From Zygnema cylindricum (Eukaryota; Streptophyta; Zygnematophyceae; Zygnematales; Zygnemataceae): a DNA stretch of 64,000 nucleotides. The stretch's first letter is position 1, and the number at the start of each line of letters is the position of its first letter. Positions 44,885 to 55,454 of this stretch are shown one piece after another. The position numbers were made by a program, and so were the translations under genes. The notes under the pieces were generated by a model, which searched no databases, was not told the DNA's origin, and saw only the letters and a list, made by a program, of their open reading frames with translations. The stretch lies in NCBI GenBank assembly GCA_037447655.1, contig JBBHKE010001332.1:35784-99783 (forward strand), in the 5' to 3' direction.

Positions 44885-46603
44885 AAATTAAGTCATCCGA
44901 AAAAATCCGAGATTACCGTCTATTCCAGCATCAAAATTTGAGAAAGGAAGGAGAAGTAGCAAGAGACTTCAAGAGAGACAAGTAAACAACAACGTAACTA
45001 AGTTGTCACATTTAAGCGAACCCCAGACTTACTCGGAAGCAATTAAAAGTCCAGAATGTAGTAGATGGATGACAACCCTTAATGATGAGATGGCTTCCAT
45101 TATGGAAGCAAACACATGGGAGCTTTAGATTGTCTTCCCGACAAAAAGCCTATAGGGTGCAAGTGGGTATTTAATTTGAAACTCAATCCGAGTAACACTA
45201 TTGAGCAATTCAAGGGCAGATTAGTGGCAAAGGGGTTCACACAAAAGGAGGGAATTGATTATGAGCAGACCTTCACTCCGGTTGTTAGATTTCCCTCCCT
45301 CTGAATTCTACCTAGTCTAGCGGCAGCGGAAGACATGGAAGTGCACCAGATGGATATCAAAACCGCTTTCTTACACAGAGAATTAGAAGAAGAGATCTTG
45401 ATGTGACAACCAGAAGGATTTGTGGAGAAAGGAGAAGAAAGTAAGGTGTATAGATTGATATAGTCTTTTTAAGGACAAAAGCAAACTCCACGCCAGTAGA
45501 ACAAGAAGCTGGACGAGTTTTTAACGAGTTTCGGATATATCGGAATTAGTTCGGATCATTCCATCTATCTATTTGAGGACGAAGAAGGTATAATTTTCAT
45601 TGCCATCTATGTTGATGATTTGCTTGTTTTGAGTAAAGCAATGGAGAAAATTAATGGATTGAAAAAAGATCTAAAGAGTAGATTTGAAATTAAGGACTTG
45701 GGAGAGGCAAAGCACATTTTGGTAATTTAGATGGAGAGGGATAGAGAGAAGAAAACAATTAGACCAACTCAAAGGAAGAAATAAAAAATATACTTGAAAA
45801 TTTCTAATGGATAAAACAAATAGTTGTGCGACTCCAATGGATTTAAAGAACAAAAATGATGGGAGCTCAGAAGAGGGATTCTTGATCTTAGATAATGAGT
45901 TAGCGATTGAGGAAAGCAAGTTTATGCAAACTATTACATGCAGACAGGTTGTCGCTCGTTTGATCTATTTTACGAACTGTACTCGTCCTGATATAGCAAC
46001 AACTGTGAAGATATTAAGTAGGAGTCTGAATGATCCTAGGAAGAAAGATTAGAAAGCGGCCAAAAGGGTCATGCGATACTTGATAGGTACGAGAGATCTG
46101 TGGTTGCATTTGGGAGGGGATTATACGGACATCACTTCTTAGAGTGATGCCAGTTATGGGGATGCTCTGATAAGGAGGTGTACTTCTGGGTTGTATTGTA
46201 TGTTGTGAATGGGGCTTGCTGTTGGAGCACCAAGCAACAAAAGGTGATTGCTCAGTCCATCATGGAGGCAGAGTATATGGCCTCTTGTTCGGCTGTGAAA
46301 AAACTAATGTGGGTGAAATCTTTGCTTCAAAAACTTGGATATATGAAGAATGGAGTTCAAAAAATATTTTATGATAATCAAGGTGCGATTGCAATTGCAG
46401 CAAACCTTAAGCTTCACTTTAAAACAAAGCATATGGATATACGTTTGAGCTTTGTTAGAGAGAAGGTTGAGAATAAAATAATTAGTTTGGAATATAGACC
46501 TGATGGGGAGATAGTAGCAGACACGATGACTATACCGGTTCCTTCTCCCAAGTGTGTATTTTGTAGGGAGAAGTGTGGACTGAAGCAAAAGATAGATTAT
46601 TAA
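44885..46603 (+). pseudogene. E3 reverse transcriptase and RNase H
   Basis: Patches: SYLEAI-type start, [40 protein letters not shown], an intact YVDDLLVLSKAM, IYFTNCTRPDIAT, SDASYGDALIRRCTSG, IMEAEYMASCSAVK, and REKVENKIISLEYRPDGE. At least ten in-frame stops are visible. The active-site YVDD survives by chance or recency. Confidence 0.88.
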
Positions 46604-46612
46604 ATATACAGA

Positions 46613-46960
46613 GTGTTGGAAAAAGGTATTTTCAATTTTTTGTCTTTTGTCGCTCTCTCTATGAAGGTTCTTTATTTCTCACACTTGTCGTAGTCACTGA
46701 GGAATCAAAGAGAGCCATGGCTACCTTAAGCAGTTAAAAAGACAAACAGAGTAAGGGAGCAAGAGGCATGGGTCTTTGCAAAATTGAAGCGCCAAGAATA
46801 GGACATGATCGTATGATCTGCGAGATAAATCAAATGGCGTAGACTTACGCCTGATCGATTAGGTCATAATGAAACGTTAAAAGTCAAAAGTGCAAATATT
46901 ATCCTAGAGGCTTCATATAAGTTGGACATTCTGTGGACCAATGGAGGTCACATAATTGCA
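46613..46960 (+). repeat. E3 3' LTR, internally deleted
   Basis: TGTTGGAAAAAGG to ATAATTGCA, 348 bp. The middle of the 5' copy is missing. The tRNA-like segment remains at about 46802-46858, more decayed. Confidence 0.9.
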
Positions 46961-47668
46961 TACACGACCTCCACCACAACGATAGGTCGAACACCACGCC
47001 CACACCATCGGCAAGTTTTGAGACTACACCAAGAAGTGCCGCTGCCAAAATTGGTACTACACAGGGTGCCTTATTTCTTCAAGCTTACTTGGAAGCCACC
47101 TTAAACAACGAATCAAAACCTTCCTATAGACTTTTTAGAGGAAAAATATCACACAAAAGCTCATATACTATTCTAGAGGGTCGTCGGCTAAGAGATGAGG
47201 GGATCAGACCAAAGCTTTAGCGATAGAATCCTGGTCAAGCTCAAAAGATTCAAAAAGATTATACTATTCAATGAATGACTGAAATTTCAGCCGGTGCGGC
47301 GAGTTGAAGGTGTCGAAGGGCCTCAATAGTTGACTCTGTAGTTGGCGATGGTGTGAAAGGGCGCAGCGGTCGAGCAATCCGAGGGAGTTCACCGCATCGG
47401 TAAAGGTGCACGGCACGACGCATGCGAGCCGTGGATTGTGGAAGAGGAGCTTCACGGTGAGGAGTCATTGAAAGGGAAATGACTTTGTTTCTATGCTCGT
47501 GCTGAAGAGATTCCCTATCCCTACGTAAGAATCGTTGACATCTAAAACGTGTTTCACGCGGCCCACTACCACCCCCAAAAGAAGGCATGACCAAAACCAC
47601 GAGCGGAAACAAGAGGAAAAGGTGCTTGGCCGCTTGATTGTGGACATCGTCAACTACAAGCCCGAGAG
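46961..47668 (-). pseudogene. NLR1 non-LTR reverse transcriptase, middle part
   Basis: On the minus strand: FPLGLVVDDVHNQAAKHLFLLFPLVV, GGGSGPRETRFR, then ELPRIARPL with TTESTIEALRHLQLAAPAEI, and GRGVRPIVVVEV just before the E3 site. These are the blocks ahead of the RT core in the same family. It is cut on the right by E5. Confidence 0.72.
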
Positions 47669-47673
47669 GGAAC

Positions 47674-48728
47674 TGTAGAAATTAATGGTGCATTTTAAGT
47701 ATTTTCTAGGTCTAAATAGAAATATAGAAAGAAGCCGAGGCAGTCTACCTCTAACTTCTCTCTCCAACTCTCAAACTTGTCGCAGTCATTGAGAAATTGG
47801 AGAGGGAGCTAGAGTCATAGCTACCTAGGCTATCCAGAGGTTTACGGGAAATTCATATTAGTTAGGGGTTTATTTACTAAAAGGTATTTGCCGGCCACAG
47901 GATTTGATCCTGGTTCCTACCGGCCGGCAGACAGCAGGTAGCCGGTAGCCTTAGCCGTTAAGTCTAGAACTAGTGTTACGTACTTTGTGGTTTGATATTT
48001 AGTTAAACATTAATTCGTAGGATAATTCTTTTAACTCTAATTGTTTACAGGATACAGAGATCCGGTAATGTATACGTACGGATTACAGTACAGACAAGAA
48101 ATCAATACCGCGCATTTATTTCTTTAGTGAAACGAATACCGCGCATGTATTTATTACGGCTACGAATAAATTCGAATTTAATCGGACGGCCAGAATCAGC
48201 GCCGAGATCGCCGAAGAAGATTTTAGCGATTTGTGGCCATCGCCACATCGGATGACACGTGGCGAAATTACATTCGATCGTGGTATCTCCGGAGATTATG
48301 GCACCGAATCCGGATATAACATGTGTCGACATTTAGGCCATGTCGTACAATGTCCGTACATAAAGTACACCGGCAGCTGTACTTTTTTACGGCACTATAA
48401 TCTGATTGGTTCCGTACGCCATTAGATAGAGTCTGTAAGAGAGATAGGACTTAGAAAAATTAGGAGATAGGACCCTCTCTCCCAAAGAGCTTCTGTACAA
48501 AAGGTCAACTTTGACCCTCCATAACTTATTGCTCAGGGGGAGAAAATTCAGAGATTCTTTTTGCTATCGACTCAGGAGAGGTCTTACCTTCACAAGGGTG
48601 CAGGTGGTCAGAGTTTTTGTCTGCCAAGGTGGCAGTTGTTTTTGCTGAAACACAAAGGGGTCAGAATTATCCTAGAGGCTTATTCGAAGCTGTCCACTGT
48701 GAGGACTTATGGAGGTCTCATAGTGACA
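47674..48728 (+). repeat. E5 5' LTR
   Basis: 1055 bp, TGTAGAAATTAATGG to CATAGTGACA. The ATG at 48709 near its end is followed by a TAG in this copy; the 3' copy keeps the frame open (ATGGAGGTCTTAGAGGTTCA). Confidence 0.95.
47889..47968 (-). other. Antisense tRNA-like segment in E5 LTR
   Basis: The minus strand has CGGCTAAGGC (A-box-like) and then CAGGATCAAATCCTG, a perfect five-pair T arm with B-box GATCAAATC, followed by GGCCGGCA. The 3' LTR copy (59515-59590) is more decayed. It is tRNA-derived by appearance, not a functional tRNA. Confidence 0.5.
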
Positions 48729-48743
48729 CGTTATGGGCCCACC
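48729..48743 (+). promoter_or_regulatory. E5 primer-binding site, anticodon-arm type
   Basis: CGTTATGGGCCCACC touches the LTR end. From the second G on, 14 of 15 bases complement the anticodon arm of plant-type initiator tRNA-Met. The ATG at 48733 opens Gag (MGPPSKVPIF). Confidence 0.88.
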
Positions 48744-49221
48744 CTCTAAGGTACCAATCTTTAGTGGAACTGGCTTCATATACTGGGAAAGTATGATGAT
48801 AGGAGCTCTATGCGAAAAAAGGTTTTGGGGAATATTGAGTGGACGGTTGGGGCGTCCATCAAGTCTTGGAATCCCTCCAGGGTTTGGAGGAAGCAGATTC
48901 ATCAGGAAAGAGGATCCACCTTCAAGTGAGGAAACAAAGGAAGGAGAAGTGGTGGACAAAGGAAAAGAGAAGGAGGCGACCACACCAATAGCAACTGGTT
49001 CGGTATTCATGTCACATATTCCGAGGAACGAGGAGAATGATACTGAAACCTGGGACTTCAACAATATGGCGGCAAAGCACTTCATCCTACGCCATCTTAC
49101 TCAAGGACTTGCATGTCATCATTTGCAAGTAGAAAGGGCATCTGATCTTTGGATGGCTCTCATAGAGATGAACCAAAGTGGTACGATTCAGCAACAACAG
49201 TTGGCTAATCAGAAAGTTAAG
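48733..49221 (+). pseudogene. E5 Gag, N-terminal part
   Basis: MGPPSKVPIFSGTGFIYWES, then WDFNNMAAKHFILRHLTQGL and ASDLWMALIEM, the Copia Gag core (UBN2-type). The frame is intact up to the E6 insertion at VKEY and resumes as VYKGGKMLDFCNEL at 55455. The target GAGTA is shared. Confidence 0.88.
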
Positions 49222-49226
49222 GAGTA

Positions 49227-50117
49227 TGAAATTCTGTGGTCTCCATTGACCCACAAAATGAGCAGCCTATGTAAATCCTCTAGGATAATATTTGCCCCTT
49301 CTACTTTCCCGCTGAATAAGCGCCGCCCAGGCACACAAATATTTTTACCACTCTTATCCTTTTGAGTACAAGACTCCCCTGAGTTAAACGCAAAAAGAAT
49401 CACTGAATTTGCTCACCGGAGCAGTAAGTTATGGCTGGTCAAAGATGACCTTTATAGTTACAAGCTCTCTTAGAGAGAGAGGTACCTAAATATTACTAAG
49501 TCTCGGTCTGCCTACTCACGACTACCTACTATTAAACCCTAGTCCAATAGGAACACTATAAAGTACAAGAAGGTACAATGGGCGATGTTCTTATTGTACA
49601 ACCATTGTACGACAAGGTCTACAAGGTGACACCTGTCATATTAGAAGCCATGGTTCCTCCTCCCATCTTTTCCGGTATCAAATAATGTGGCGCCACGTGG
49701 CACCGCGTGACGATATATCCGTATGCCGCCAAAAAGCTCACTTCGCGTGGCGGCTATAATGCCGGTAGTCCGATCAAAACATATTTTACACGGTTCAGAT
49801 TCGCGTACATGTAGAAATTGCTCCTTTTGGTTAGTCTGCTGTTAATTAGCTGTTTCGTTAATGTTTATATATTTATGAAACCCGTCACGTGTATCGTTTC
49901 GTAACGCCTTAATGGTTAAGGCGTTAGGCTATAAAGAATCTAGAGGTTACAGGTTCAAATCTAGAACTAGGCATCATTTTAGCCAAAATACCCTTAACTG
50001 CAAAAACTACTACTTTCTAAATATGGCCGCAGCCATGGCACGCCTTTGATCCTTACTCTCTTTCTTTAAAACAAAACTAAAATAGGGAAGTGAACTATTA
50101 ATTACCTCTTTTCAACA
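49227..50117 (-). repeat. E6 3' LTR
   Basis: 891 bp; plus-strand ends TGAAATTCTGTGG and CTTTTCAACA. Partner of 54557-55449. Confidence 0.96.
49903..49975 (+). other. tRNA-like segment in E6 3' LTR (antisense to element)
   Basis: AACGCCTTAATGGTTAAGGCGTT forms a D-arm-like hairpin and includes TGGTTAAGGCG, which fits the A-box consensus. GGTTCAAATC 39 bases on fits the B-box. The other LTR has the same at 55235-55307. The anticodon arm is not convincing. Confidence 0.5.
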
Positions 50118-50126
50118 CTCCCCCTT
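50118..50126 (-). promoter_or_regulatory. E6 polypurine tract
   Basis: The minus strand reads AAGGGGGAG just before TGTTGAAAAG of the 3' LTR. Confidence 0.85.
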
Positions 50127-50131
50127 AATTC

Positions 50132-51736
50132 CTAGTCACTTTTCAATTTTAATCCACAGTTTTCTCTGCAATAAATCAACTTAGGGGAAGGCACTGCTTT
50201 TGTCATCATGTCTGCAATCATTTCTCTATCAGTTTTATGAACCAGTGTAATAATTTTATTTTCTACCTTCTCTCTGACATAGCTTAGTCCTAATATCCAT
50301 ATGCTTAGCTTTGAAGTGATGTTTCGGATTAGCTGCAATCGAGATAGCGTCTTGATTATAACAAAAAACATTTTGAGTTCCAGACTTCATGAACCCAAGT
50401 TCTTCAAGAAGAGATTTAACCCACATTAATTCATTTGTGGCAGCACAGGAAGCCATGTATTCAGCCTCCATAGTGGACTGAGCAACTACTTTTTGTTGCT
50501 TGCTACTCCAACAACATGCACCGGTTCCAATTTGCAACACATATCCAGTCGTACACCTCCTTAAAGGCACATCTCCATAACTGGCATCACTCCAAGTGGT
50601 GATGTCAGTGTGCTCCCCTCCCAAATGCAACCATAATTCCCTTGTCCCCACCAGATACCTCATCACCCTTTTGGCAGCCTCCCAATCTCTCTTTCTTGGT
50701 TCATTTAGATTTCTACTAAGGACACCTACAGCTGCAGCTATATGAGGACAGGTACAGTTCATAAAATAAATTAAACTGCCTACAATCTGCCGATAAGGGA
50801 TATTTTCTAAAAATTTTCTTTCTATCTCGTCCATCTCTTCATTAATGATGAATATTCCTCCCTCTTCACTCCCCCTCACTCACTTTCTTCAAATCCATGG
50901 GAGTAGTACATCTGTTTGCTTTCTCCATTTGAAATTTTTCTAGCATATTACCGATTGTTTCTTTTTGAGTGAGTCTTATAATTCTATTCCCTCTATCTCT
51001 CTCCATCTGAATTCCCAAAATGTACTTTGCTTCACCAAGATCTTTCATATCAAAACTGCTTCTAAGATCCCGTTTTAGTTTGTTAATTTTATCTAAGGAC
51101 TTGCTTAATACCAACAAATCATCCACATAAATAGCAATAAATATGACTCCATTCTCATCCTCAAATAAATATATAGAGTGATCTGAACTAATTCTGATAT
51201 ACCCCCAAACCGGTCAGAAATTCGTCGAGCTTTATATTCCACTGTCGCGGGGCTTGCTTAAGCCCATAGAGTGATTTTATCAGTTTGCAAACTTTGTTTT
51301 CTTCCCCACTTTCCACGAATCCTTCCGGTTGCCTCATGTAAATTTCTTCTTCCCACTCTCCGTGCAAAAAGGCAGTTTTAATATCTATCTGGTGGATTTT
51401 CATATCCTCCGCTGCGGCTATACTTAAAAGGATTCTAACAGAAGGAAATCTGACTACAGGTGCAAAGGTTTCTTCGTAGTCTATCCCCTCTTTCTGTGTA
51501 TAACCTTTTGCAACTAATTTAGCTTTGTACCTCTCAATGGTATTATCCGGGTTTAATTTAAGTTTAAACACCCACTTACATCCGATCGGTTTTCGGTCCG
51601 GTGGACAATCTACCAACTCCCATGTATTGGCTTCCATGATAGAGGCCATTTCTTCATTTATAGCTGTGATCCACCGGCTACTTTCTGGAGTGTTTATGGC
51701 CTCTAAGTATGTTTGAGGTTCATCTGGGTGAGACAT
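50132..51736 (-). pseudogene. E6 reverse transcriptase and RNase H
   Basis: [59 protein letters not shown] and SLYGLKQAPRQWN. A frameshift near 51190 precedes YVDDLLVLSKS. RNase H: TTWSDASYGD, STMEAEYMASC and FCYNQDA (usual D in YDNQ lost), then a frameshift near 50256 and REKVENKIITL to ADMMTKAVPSPK. It is well preserved but cannot give one product. Confidence 0.92.
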
Positions 51737-53015
51737 CTTGTGAGTTGGTTGTTTACTTGTCTTTCTTGAAGTCGTTTACTACTTCTTCTTCCCCCTTCAA
51801 AATCGGACGCCGGTATGGAAGGCATCCTTGGGTTTCGTTTTGGGAGATTTTCAGCTTCCCTATCTTCCAATTCCGGTATCTCATCAAGTTCCTCATCGGT
51901 TTCCACTTTGTATTGTGGCGTTGCCCTCGGATGTTGTCCTTTCCTCCTTCTCCTTTGGTAGATCTGCAGATTTTTCTTTTTCTCCCTCTTCCTTCTCTTC
52001 ATTTTCAAAGTCAAAGTCAGAAAACTGATCCGTTTCAAATCTGATTTTGACTTCCTTATTATATTTGAATGGATCAATGGACTTCTCTTCATTCATCACC
52101 ACTATGTGTTTTACCAAAATTATATCTCTCTTTTTCAAGTCATACACTCGGTATCCTTTTGTGCTCTCATCATATCCTACAAGATATCCTGGTTTCCCTC
52201 TTCCCTCTAACTTCCATTTAGTCTTATCGGAATCCAAACTGTAGACTTGACTTCCGAACACTCTCAAACTAGACAAATCAGGCTTTCTTCCTGTCCACCT
52301 CTCATACGGAGTTTCCTCCTTATTTGCTGAAGTCAGGACTCTATTTTTGATGAAACTAGCATAGTTCATAGACTCAGCCCAAAACTCCAGCCCTATCCTC
52401 TTATCACTTAACATACTTCTGGACATATCTCCTAAAGTTCTATTCACTCTTTTCTGCTATTCCATTTTGTTCCGGATTATAGGGAACAGTTTTCTCGTGA
52501 TGAATTCCTTCTTCTTTAAGATATTCTTCAAAATCCCTTGAGGTGTATTCTTTCCCATTATCACTTTTTATCTCTTTTATTGAGGTTTCATGTAGCTTTT
52601 CACTCCATACTTTATACTCTTTGAAACATCTTAATACCTCTGACTTATGTCTGAGAAAGTATACCTTCGTGTATCTAGACGAATCATCTGTGATAGTTAA
52701 CATCCATCTCTTCCCCCCATGTGAAGCATACCTAGCAGGTCCCCAAACATCAGTGTGAACTAGATCCAATAATTTCTCTCTCCTAAATGTGGTTGCCTTT
52801 GGAAATGGAAGTCTATGAATCTTCCCTTGGGCACATCCACTACAATCATCAAAGGTATCATCATCTTCAAAAGTAATACCCTCCACTATTCCCTTTTTTT
52901 TCATTTTCTTTAATCTATCTAGATGCACATGCCCCAACCTTTTATGCCAAAGCATCATCTCACTTGCACACGAGTAGAGAACACTCTTTTCATTGCAAAG
53001 AACAATTCGGAACAT
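51703..53015 (-). pseudogene. E6 pre-integrase and integrase
   Basis: MMLWHKRLGHVHLDRLKKM, DCSGCAQGKIHRLPFPKA, VHTDVWGPARYASHGG, IKSDNGKEY and EQNGIAE give the zinc-binding start and the three acidic residues. A frame break near 52440 precedes NRTLGDMSRSML and TPYERWTGRKPDLSSLRVFG. An acidic, Lys-rich linker to RT follows. Confidence 0.92.
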
Positions 53016-53106
53016 TCCTTGACTGCCCTTCTCAGCAATGAAATAAACCTCATTATCAAAGCTTGTTGTGAAGATTCCTTTCCTAGTTCCTGTTTCAAAC
53101 TCCTTT

Positions 53107-54556
53107 TCATCTAGGACAGCTGTTAAGACTAGGTTTTTTAAGTTGTGGAATGTAAAGAACGTCTGAGAGTGTTACAATTGAGGCCTTTCCATCAACTAGA
53201 ACCTTCAAGTCAACAGTTCCAACAAGACTTGTGGTTTCTACTCTACCATCTCCGTACTTTATCTCAACTGTTGGGATCTTTCTCAGTTTAGTGAACCACC
53301 GCTTATCTTTGCACATATGCATTGAAGCCCCTGAGTATATGATCCACCCATCCTCGGGTGGATCCCTCTTACCTCCGAAAGCACACTTTTGTCTCCGTGG
53401 AATGTCGACATGCTTTTCAGTGTTTTTTGGATTAAGGAGAAGCTCCTCAAGCTCCTCTTCAGGCTCAGTTTTTTTCTTCCACTTCCTCATCAAGAACTTG
53501 AGTCAGAAAAGCCTTTTTCTTTCCTCCGTCCTTTGAGGTTCCTTGACCATCTTTCAGTCGAAGATCTGCAAGTCTGACACAATTTTCCATATAGTGTCCC
53601 CGGTTTCTTGCAGAAGTGATATAATCCTCCTCGAGAAGTTCCTCTCCCCTGTATATCAAATCTGCCACCTCCTTGTCCTCTTCCACCAAAGTTTTGATAG
53701 GGATCTTTCCCTCTCTCCTCATCACGCTTCCGCCAATCAGCTCCTGTAGACAATGCTTGAACACTTGGACTCCCTCTCCTAAGCTTTATGGTGCTTTCTT
53801 TCACTAAAATCATTCCCACAGTGTCATCCCAATTTGAATTGCCTATCTCCTATGTCCTGCAATCGGTTAATGATATTCTCATACTCTTCAGGTAGTTTCA
53901 TTATTAATGTGTTCACTCTTTTGTCTCTCGGACCATGAGTTACCTGCACTCTCTAACTCTCCTAACAATGCTCCTAAATCATTGCAATAATTATCCATAC
54001 TTCCTCCCTTATAAGTATAAGCTACAATCTTATTTTCTACCAACTGTTGCTACTGCAATGATCCACTCTTATATTTGTTAACTAGTGATATCCAAATCTG
54101 AGATGAAGATTTGACATGCATAAGGGGAATGGCAATGCCCTTTGTTACACTTTTAAGAATTAAGAGCTTAGCAACCTTGTCTTTGTAGTTCCACTTTTCA
54201 TACTCCCGATCTTTCGGTCTGAACCCTTGTCGCCATTTTTGGTGGTGCTGCTGCCGGTATCGCCTTCGGCAATGGTGTCACTTGAGTTGCAACTCCTCCC
54301 TTTTCTCCTTCCATGACAATCTCCTCTCCTTCCTCATCTTCATCCTCGGTGATGGTGGCAGCTGTTCTACCAACTATAGAGGCGGAGGTGCCAGAAAAAC
54401 GTGTCCCCTCCAAACCCAGGTGGAGGTGGGCATCGAATTTGTCCAGACACTATGCCCCATAGATGCTTCTCAAATATTTCTCCCTCCATCATCATTTCCC
54501 AATAAAGAAAGTCTGATCCATAAAATATGCGCACCCTAGAGGGTGGGCCCATAACC
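53107..54556 (-). pseudogene. E6 Gag, zinc-knuckle remnant and protease
   Basis: The Gag start is at 54576/54552: METTEFQVMGPPSRVRIF, then FLYWEMMMEGEIFEKHLWG, soon frameshifted. At 53819-53465 a knuckle remnant (YHFCKKPG) and Lys/Glu linker lie in overlapping broken frames. The protease region 53493-53107 reads IIYSGASMHMCKDKRWF: the catalytic Asp of DSGA is Tyr here. Downstream protease blocks (VDLKVLVDGKASIVTLSDVLYIP) are clear. Confidence 0.85.
54542..54556 (-). promoter_or_regulatory. E6 primer-binding site, anticodon-arm type (perfect)
   Basis: The minus strand reads GGTTATGGGCCCACC directly after the 5' LTR: 15 of 15 bases complement the anticodon stem-loop side of plant-type initiator tRNA-Met as I know it. 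The ATG at 54552-54550 faces the CAU anticodon. Confidence 0.9.
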
Positions 54557-55449
54557 TGAAATTCTGTGGTCTCCATTGACCCACAGAATGAGCAGCCTAT
54601 GTAAAGCCTCTAGGATTATATTTTCCCCTTCTACTTTCCCGCTGAATAAGCGCCGCCCAGGCACACAAATATTTTTACCACTCTTATCCTTTTGAGTACA
54701 AGACTCCCCTGAGTTAAACGCAAAAAGAATCACTGAATTTGCTCACCGGAGCAGTAAGTTATGGCTGGTCAAAGATGACCTTTATAGTTACAAGCTCTCT
54801 TAGAGAGAGAGGTACCTAAATATTACTAAGTCTCGGTCTGCCTACTCACGACTACCTACTACTAAACCCTAGTCCAATAGAAACACTATATAGTACAAGA
54901 AGGTACAATGGGCGATGTACTTATTGTACAACCATTGTACGACAAGGTCTACAAGGTGACATTTGTCAAATCGGAAGCCATGGTTCCTTCTCCCCATCTT
55001 CTCTGGTATCAAATAATGTGGCGCCACGTGGCACCCCCGTGACGCTATCTCCGTATGCCGCCAAAAAGCTCACTTCGCGTGGCGGCTATAATGCCGGTAG
55101 TCCGATCAAAACATATTTTACACGGTTCAGATTCGCGTACATGAAGAAATTGCTCCTTTTGGTTAGTCTGCTGTTAATTAGCTGTTTCGTTAATGTTTAT
55201 ATATTTATGAAACCCGTCACGTGTATCGTTTCGTAACGCCTTAATGGTTAAGGCGTTAGGCTATAAAGAATCTAAAGGTCACAGGTTCAAATCTAGACCT
55301 AGGCATCAATTTAGCGAAAATACCCTTAACTGCAAAAACTGCCACTTTCTAAATATGGCGGCAGCCATGGCACGCCTTTGATCCTTACTCTCTTTCTTTA
55401 AAACAAAACTAAAATACGGAAGTGAACTATTAATTACCTCTTTTCAACA
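54557..55449 (-). repeat. E6 5' LTR
   Basis: 893 bp. It contains the gag ATG at 54576, eight codons before the ATG of the primer site, and the tRNA-like segment at 55235-55307. Confidence 0.96.
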
Positions 55450-55454
55450 GAGTA

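Larger units (their letters stand above)
36278..46960 (+). mobile_element. E3: Ty1/Copia element in NLR1, TSD TACAC, host to E4
   Basis: 5' LTR 36278-37202, primer site 37203-37217, gag, protease, integrase (split by E4 at 39376-44387), RT, RNase H, and a shortened 3' LTR 46613-46960. TACAC stands at 36273-36277 and again at 46961-46965. On the minus strand the NLR1 frame reads RPIVVVEV-VYHLVAQ across the site once E3 is set aside, which confirms the boundaries. The coding part is heavily decayed, older than E2 or E6 by appearance. Confidence 0.92.
49227..55449 (-). mobile_element. E6: Ty1/Copia element inside E5 gag, TSD GAGTA
   Basis: LTRs 54557-55449 (5') and 49227-50117 (3') on the minus strand, with GAGTA at 49222-49226 and 55450-55454. 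Order: Gag, protease, integrase, RT, RNase H. The LTRs are very alike, and it sits inside E5, so it is the youngest layer here. Frameshifts still break it. Confidence 0.96.

Noticed and set aside
49903-49975. Functional tRNA gene
   Set aside because: A-box and B-box motifs are present, but no full acceptor stem or anticodon arm can be drawn and the copies lie in LTRs.
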